Source: Roseomonas genomospecies 6 (lineage in GTDB: Bacteria > Pseudomonadota > Alphaproteobacteria > Azospirillales > Azospirillaceae). Taken from it: 64,000 nucleotides of DNA. The notes beneath the pieces are model-generated. The model did no database searches. It was given only the letters and a program-made list of their open reading frames with translations, and had not been told where the DNA came from. The stretch's first letter is position 1. Every line of letters starts with the position of its first letter. Where the stretch lies: contig NZ_QOKW01000028.1 of assembly GCF_008365375.1 (NCBI RefSeq), positions 1 to 64,000 on the forward strand, given 5' to 3'. The position numbers were made by a program, and so were the translations under genes. Shown here one piece after another: positions 59,501 to 64,000 of this stretch.

Positions 59501-62500
59501 CGAGGCTCTCCCGCGCGGACTGCAGCTCCTGGAAGCATGCCTGCCGATCCTGCGGCGGCGCTTCGTTCTTGCGCGCTTCGGCCGCTTCGATGGCTCGGAC
59601 GTGGTCGCGGATGCTGAAGTGCTTGGCGGCGCCGAGCTGACGCAGGTGGACCTCGATGTGGTCGACGATCGACGCCAGGGCCGCCGAAATGTCCGCTTGC
59701 CCGTCGTCCTCCGCCGCGCCGAACAGGGCGTCGACGATGCTTGCCCGTTCTCCGGCGTGGAAAACGTACACCTCGTCGAGCAGGTACTCCGCAGACTGGC
59801 GCAGAAGCTCGCCGATCCGCGCCGGCGCCAGCCCCGAAAGCGGAATCCGCTTCAGCGTCAGCACCGTGGCCTGGCCGCCGCCCGGCAAGCGGGCGTTTCG
59901 CGGCCTGCCCACGAAGATGGTCGAGTCGTCCTGGAGCGCGGACAGGGGCACACTGATGTCTTCGCCGGTCAGCGATACGACGGTGGCGTGCGAGCCCCGT
60001 TGCACCCGCACGACCGGACGCACCGCCCCGAAGGTCTTTCTGAAGGTCTCCCAACCGTAGAGGTTCAGCCCCTTTATGGTGTCAACGATCCACTCCTGGG
60101 TGCGCGGGGTCAAGTAGGACTCGGCCAGGGCGCGCACGCGCGGGCCGCGGCCGAACAGCCCGATCAGCACCCCGAGCGCCTGCGGGGAGACGTGGTTCGC
60201 CCAGTCGGCGAAATAGTTCTCGAGCAGCTCGGCCGCACGCTCCTCCTCGCCGGCATCGAAGTGCAGCGACTCGTGCGGATGCCCGAGGCCCCCGGCGGCA
60301 TGCCCGGGCCGAGGCTGTGGCTGCCGCAGCGGCGTGCGGTAGCGTGTGTGGACAACGTGAGCGGGGTCGATGTTTTCCACCTCGGCGGTCAGCTCGCCGG
60401 CGCCGCGCCATTCACCAAGCGCGTTGCGCAGTGGGATGGCGGCAAGGGTGTCGCCCCATCCCGGCAGGCCACTGAGCCCGTCGAAGTAATAGTCGAACAG
60501 CCGCAGCGCCGGGCTGGCTTCGTCGCGACCCGCTGCCTCGTGGGCGTGCGCCAGCCGACCGAGCAGCGGGACGATCTCGGCGGCGGCCAACGAACCGCTG
60601 AGAGCGGGAACCATGTGGCGCTCGGCCTCCGCCGTGCCAAACGCCTCCGCCACGGCTCGCAGCAGCCGCCAGCCGGGCACATCGTCCAGAGCGTCGACCT
60701 GAACGGCGCTCTCCATGGGAAATCCGGGACCGGACGCAAAGGCGATGCGCAGCCCCGGCGCACCGGTAAGGAGCTGCGAAAGCGCCACCAGGGCTTCCCC
60801 GCCGCCGCTGAACAGCCTGTCGGCGTGTCTCTGCAGCGCCGGGTGCCCGGCGGTCTCCCGCGGCAAGGCGGCCGGAGTCCGGAACGCTTGGCCGTGCCGG
60901 GCGAGCGCTGCCATCGCGGCTTCCGCCACCGCCTTCGGCAAATCAAGGATCTCCTGGGGGGCTGCGGCGCTGGTGTCCTGCAGCGGCAGCCACGCAACCG
61001 CGCGCAATTGGCACACCAACGCCTCGGGAAGGTGATCGAGGTCCAGCTGGCAGAGTGCTTGCAGCACTTCGCGGTACAACGCGGCCGGGGGATGCGCCGC
61101 CAGACAGAGGCGGACCTGATGGAGCGGGCTCCATCGCGCGACGAGGCGCTCGCGCATGGCGGAAGCCCGGATGCCGTCCGCGTCCCGCAGCAGCTTCACG
61201 CGCGCGGCCATGGACCTGGAAACCGGCCATGTCCCCTTCTCGAAGCAGAGCGCGTCGATGGCCGTCAGTGTTCCGTCTACGGTTTCATGGAACGGCAGTC
61301 GTTTCCAGAGCACCTCACTTTCCACCCTGTCGAGGACGGTTTTGCGCTGCTTGGCGGAGAGCTGGAGTCGTGCGAGCTCGCCGTCGGTGCAGCGGTCGAG
61401 CATCGCTTCGACGTCCTGGCCGGCAAGCGTGCGAATACCAAGCGCCTGCAGCTGGCGCCCGCTGAGCTGTTCGACGAGATCCTCTGCGATGAGGCGCCAC
61501 GCCTCACCGTTCATCGCTAGCAGCTGTTCCGCAAGCCCGCCCCACGCGCCGTCGACCGCCCCCCAGAGGAGTGACGTGTCCGAGGCGCGCCCGGGATCAC
61601 CATGGAGGAGCAGGCGCAATGTGCGTGCGTGCCCGACCGGGTCGCAGTCGCTCAGCAGGTCTTCGAACAGGGCGCGGCGCACCGCGGCCTCGCCGAGCCG
61701 GGTCGCGCGGCCAACCGCGTCGAGCATCGACGGGCCGGAGACCGCCGGCACGTCGCGCGGCTTCAGCAGATCCGCCGCCTCGGGGCGAACGATGACCACG
61801 TCGGCTCCGGGCAGGGCAGATTGCAGCCGCTTGGCCCGCGCCAAATCCAGGTTGCCGGTGTTGCGGTCGCGGAAAAGCGTGCCGTGATCGGCGCGCTCCA
61901 TAAGCTCGCCGATGGACAAGGCTTCGCGCCGGCCGCTGGCCGCACGCCACGCCCGGATCACCTTCAGGTCGCGGATGTCCGGTGCAATCAGCGAAGCCCC
62001 GGCGGCGGTTGCCGCCGCCAGGATCTGCTCGGCGGCGCGTGCCGCCTCCTCGGCAACGCCGGCGTCCTCCCGGACCAGCGCGTCGAGGCGGCGCAGGAGC
62101 GGGATCGCGTCGCCGGGTCGGAATGCCGGGCCGGCCGCTTCGATCCCGTCGCGGCGCAGCTCGTCGGGCAGAACGAGGGCGTGGGCCTCCGTGCCCGCAA
62201 GGGCTCGGTAGACCTCCGCTTGGGTCACCTGCTTGAGAAAGAGCACGCTTCCCGGTGCCAGCAGGGCGATGATGGACGCACTGCCCGCCTTGGCACGCGT
62301 CAAGGGACCCGGCCCCGTCTCCACCAGGACGAGGCGCAGAAGGTGGACGAGCGCGGCCCGGACCACCGCGGCTTTCGCCGCGGCCGGGTTCTGTTCGAGG
62401 AAGGCGGCGAGGTACTCGACGCTGCTGCGAGAGCGGAACGCGGCGACGGCGCGCTCGTCGAGCAGGCGTGCGACCTCCTCGGCCGTCCACGCGTCGCTGG

Positions 62501-64000
62501 AAGCCGGATGAAGGAGGTTCGGGGCGCCGTGCCACGTCAGCGCCGTGCCCTCGGGCACGTCGTCCAGAGCGGGCAAGGCCGACCAGGGCCGGGCCGCGGC
62601 CCCTTCCGGTGGCTCCGGCAACGCGCGCACAGCCGTGCCGGCGGGCACTTTGCGCCATTCCTGCCCGTCCCGCGTCGCCATCAGCACGAACTGGTTTTCC
62701 GCGCACAGCGCCGCCGCGTGCTGGACGAAAAAAGAGGTACCACTCAGGGCCCGGCACAGCGTCCTGATGTCGTCCCGCGCCATCCGCTTCGCCTTGGCAA
62801 GGGCATGGATCGCGGCAGGAACGCTCGGTAACGTCGCGCGGTCGCGGACCAGCGCGTTCCAGCGCGCTCTGACCGGCCGCTCGCCCTCGCTGGACAGCGC
62901 CGCAGCGCTTGCCGCGTCGAGCGCTTCGATGGTCCTGCGTCCCGAATCGACGAAAAAATACCCGTGCAGCGACAGCTCGTAGTCGAAATCGCCGGGGCAC
63001 GGCGCTTCGCAGCAGGGGGTTTCGCCGACCGGCAAGAACACCGCCCAGCGCACGGCCAAGCGTCCGCCGCCCCTCGCCACCGATCGCGTCAGGATGGCGG
63101 CCCCCTGCGGCAGCGCCTTCTCCGGCACCATGGAACCGCGCCCCGTCGCGGGATCGCGGTAGGGGGTTCGCGGCCAGAACTCCGAGTCGCGGATGCCGTC
63201 GGTCTGCTCCGGCCGGAGCAGGACTTCGCGGCCAGCAAACACCATCGTGCTCGGTTCCAGCCCGGCGCCGGAAATCGTCACCTCGCCCTTGAGCACGCCC
63301 ACATCGGGAGGGTGGGTCTCATTGCGCCGCGGCAGGCGCGCCGATTCCTCAGCAAGCGCCACTACGCGGACCGGCTGGAGACCCTGCCCGGCTGTCTGCC
63401 GCAGGTAGCGGATGCGCTGGATGCCACGCAGGCCAGGGAGCAGTGCGGCAAGCGGAGCGGCGTCCGACAGCAGCCGGTCGAGCTCCGCAGGCGCCGGATA
63501 GTGTTCGATGATCACGCCGCCGCCGGCGCGCTGGTGGGCGGTCGTTCGGAGCGGAAGCCACAGCACGAACCACCGCGACGCCGGAAGAACCGGGGAGAGC
63601 AGCCGCTCGATGCGGGCCTGGTCGCCGCTGGAAAACACGTCCCAATTGGGATGATCGGGATCGCGGCCCTGACCGGACCACGGGTTGAGAACATCGCGGC
63701 GACGGTAGTCGCCGCTGTCCTCGCCTGGGTCGGCCGACGCCATGAAGAAGAAGGCCTCACACAGGTGAAAGACGCTCTTCTGCCCCAAGCCGAATTTGCC
63801 GATCGCCGCCTGGTCCGCCGCCTTCGAGCCCAAGCCGATGTGAACGATCCCCCGCGCGTGCCTCTGCAGGAACGGACCGTCGTTGATGCACACCAGCGCC
63901 GCGCCGCGCAGGAGCGGGTTGTCGGCCTCGGCGATGCCGTCCGCAAGCACGAAGTCCACCGCAGTGGCCGGCGCGTCGTCGGCGTTCTGGACGAGTTCCT
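56529..64000 (-). CDS. Giant sacsin-like protein with two GHKL (Hsp90-type) ATPase modules, start outside the window
   Basis: The frame stays open to the window edge, and its first visible codons read ELVQNADDAPATAVDF, the Bergerat N-box found in sacsin and Hsp90-like ATPases. The true start is therefore beyond 64000 and at least 2,490 residues are visible. The first module's glycine motif is KFGLGQKSVFHL. A second module starts near 59,390 with FEFFQNADDAAVELAAM and continues with TGEFGLGFKSVHLVTSR near 59,110. Between and after them are long helical regions with no recognised enzyme domain. The C-terminus is acidic (DDEPLSVEIPGDDDADA). It opens the three-gene set with the SNF2 and RecD-nuclease genes. 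I infer a phage-defence sensor or clamp, by context only. Confidence 0.8.
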   Translation of the reverse strand, partial: ELVQNADDAPATAVDFVLADGIAEADNPLLRGAALVCINDGPFLQRHARGIVHIGLGSKAADQAAIGKFGLGQKSVFHLCEAFFFMASADPGEDSGDYRRRDVLNPWSGQGRDPDHPNWDVFSSGDQARIERLLSPVLPASRWFVLWLPLRTTAHQRAGGGVIIEHYPAPAELDRLLSDAAPLAALLPGLRGIQRIRYLRQTAGQGLQPVRVVALAEESARLPRRNETHPPDVGVLKGEVTISGAGLEPSTMVFAGREVLLRPEQTDGIRDSEFWPRTPYRDPATGRGSMVPEKALPQGAAILTRSVARGGGRLAVRWAVFLPVGETPCCEAPCPGDFDYELSLHGYFFVDSGRRTIEALDAASAAALSSEGERPVRARWNALVRDRATLPSVPAAIHALAKAKRMARDDIRTLCRALSGTSFFVQHAAALCAENQFVLMATRDGQEWRKVPAGTAVRALPEPPEGAAARPWSALPALDDVPEGTALTWHGAPNLLHPASSDAWTAEEVARLLDERAVAAFRSRSSVEYLAAFLEQNPAAAKAAVVRAALVHLLRLVLVETGPGPLTRAKAGSASIIALLAPGSVLFLKQVTQAEVYRALAGTEAHALVLPDELRRDGIEAAGPAFRPGDAIPLLRRLDALVREDAGVAEEAARAAEQILAAATAAGASLIAPDIRDLKVIRAWRAASGRREALSIGELMERADHGTLFRDRNTGNLDLARAKRLQSALPGADVVIVRPEAADLLKPRDVPAVSGPSMLDAVGRATRLGEAAVRRALFEDLLSDCDPVGHARTLRLLLHGDPGRASDTSLLWGAVDGAWGGLAEQLLAMNGEAWRLIAEDLVEQLSGRQLQALGIRTLAGQDVEAMLDRCTDGELARLQLSAKQRKTVLDRVESEVLWKRLPFHETVDGTLTAIDALCFEKGTWPVSRSMAARVKLLRDADGIRASAMRERLVARWSPLHQVRLCLAAHPPAALYREVLQALCQLDLDHLPEALVCQLRAVAWLPLQDTSAAAPQEILDLPKAVAEAAMAALARHGQAFRTPAALPRETAGHPALQRHADRLFSGGGEALVALSQLLTGAPGLRIAFASGPGFPMESAVQVDALDDVPGWRLLRAVAEAFGTAEAERHMVPALSGSLAAAEIVPLLGRLAHAHEAAGRDEASPALRLFDYYFDGLSGLPGWGDTLAAIPLRNALGEWRGAGELTAEVENIDPAHVVHTRYRTPLRQPQPRPGHAAGGLGHPHESLHFDAGEEERAAELLENYFADWANHVSPQALGVLIGLFGRGPRVRALAESYLTPRTQEWIVDTIKGLNLYGWETFRKTFGAVRPVVRVQRGSHATVVSLTGEDISVPLSALQDDSTIFVGRPRNARLPGGGQATVLTLKRIPLSGLAPARIGELLRQSAEYLLDEVYVFHAGERASIVDALFGAAEDDGQADISAALASIVDHIEVHLRQLGAAKHFSIRDHVRAIEAAEARKNEAPPQDRQACFQELQSARESLAAHIENDNAACAAVLESVRRRLAKYQYHCDRVPFEFFQNADDAAVELAAMRSAMGLEAGEDPLPSQARRFCLEIGERSLRLIHWGRPINYFVARGFDGKARGFHLDLRKMLSIGHSDKEGGSESTGEFGLGFKSVHLVTSRPAFVSRFLKAEVVGGMIPRRHDGGDVGHHWGDRAAPPTVFDLPLDSGVAPGEVVREFERLHGLLPAFARAIRSIEITGGSASAVHWMPAPVSGIEGACVGSVRVPETRGALRTVRALRLSQGETALLLAIGARGFESLPDSVPTIWRTAPTREEWRAGYCVNGPFEVDVGRTQLPPDSDGNQALIERMGEALGAQLLALHQASLDDWPTLADALGLSADPASRDELWVSLWEVLSKGFASEGGKLLRSLHGDGRGLSRLASERSAVPSGLAGPFRRLVPAHAVRGQASGLLADPEVQEAAARWPWLAAWLDQGAVVSRDVAIRLGQIGFDEPGPVRLADVLRAATEDGVVPPALAGTLGALLTREWIEERAEPAERAALREVLGRLAFRARTGEAVAAGRLLAGDGSEPESGDERRRAQFAPEGRVLAADYDAAGRAFFALCRGDLQALADELATWAAAAGTDGQRLAVLAYILDGDLGHAVAERLRRPSSGFWLASRDAVMESPLLVLWDEPRRWTLATRLFPPARSEVLSLHALRPVETLDPATHLEFIWDWWQTERQRWTAWYESEAYPDGAPPQSLAAPETADGRRDWLVLLALGSLMRMGRTQRGQHRRFIEICEERGWWDVFAAVDPRDGADRWLDVLENFADLQVQDETFAFWMREFATIHRFARWLPVYAQIFLRLGARREAFDLSVVLAPRADPALTGAGGFDAPPISRSLGLGACFVVRELNRLGLVTGPLIHPYCFASTASVRRLLERFGLSLSDGEGGPFAQSRAIHEFLVSHLGPDRATFAGDFDLPLVVLADYRNVETQAEVLGTVVADEEDDEPLSVEIPGDDDADAALEEEAI

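Noticed and set aside
58824-61520. An 898-codon plus-strand open frame inside the sacsin-like gene
   Set aside because: It is a composition-driven shadow of the opposite strand, which carries GHKL motifs in the right order.

Overview
The window looks like accessory DNA, probably part of a large plasmid or a mobile chromosomal region, from a high-GC alphaproteobacterium of the Azospirillum type. This is an inference from GC-rich codon use, a KfrA-like plasmid protein, a tyrosine recombinase, and many IS5, IS6, IS630 and ISKra4 elements or scars. No ribosomal or core metabolic gene is present, and I found no rRNA, tRNA or CRISPR array.

Region 1 (1-16.5 kb) holds two IS630 fragments, a truncated membrane protein, a small AT-richer membrane protein, a complete IS5 element, and a set of envelope genes. 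The minus-strand envelope genes are a small secreted protein, a beta-propeller protein with a SPOR-like tail, an AlgI/DltB-type O-acyltransferase (MBOAT) and two SGNH hydrolase-like proteins. The MBOAT/SGNH set resembles extracellular polysaccharide O-acetylation loci. Divergent plus-strand genes encode an M48 metallopeptidase lipoprotein with a SPOR-like tail and an inner-membrane-anchored protein with a DUF3828-like end. The block is closed by a frameshifted IS6 element and a decayed ISKra4 transposase.

Region 2 (16.5-27.9 kb) is one giant RTX-repeat gene of about 3,780 codons. It has a unique N-terminus, four long internal repeats each ending in the same hinge, a cadherin-like/Calx-beta section and a second RTX block. 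It is probably exported by a type I system, none of which is encoded here. An IS5 end scar, a broken IS6 copy and a second IS5 follow.

Region 3 (29.6-34.9 kb) carries the tyrosine recombinase, a kfrA-like gene with palindromes just upstream, a LuxR-family regulator with a degenerate receiver, a 123-aa unknown protein with a perfect 20-bp inverted repeat in its leader, and an IS5 scar. An 86-bp direct repeat made from the end of kfrA lies close to the end of the defence island.

Region 4 (34.9-64.0 kb, all minus strand) is a defence island. Its promoter-distal half is a type 1-like BREX operon: brxE-like, brxA, brxB, brxC, pglX split into two genes overlapping by ATGA, pglZ and brxL. The BrxL is unusual: its Lon-like C-terminus is replaced by a domain resembling the C-terminal domain of the eukaryotic protein MITD1. 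Upstream on the same strand, with only short gaps, lie a giant sacsin-like protein with two GHKL ATPase modules (start outside the window), a SNF2-like helicase and a RecD-like helicase with a C-terminal PD-(D/E)XK-like nuclease domain. This trio does not match any BREX subtype I know and is my best candidate for an undescribed system. A 68-codon gene of unknown function lies between the trio and BREX.
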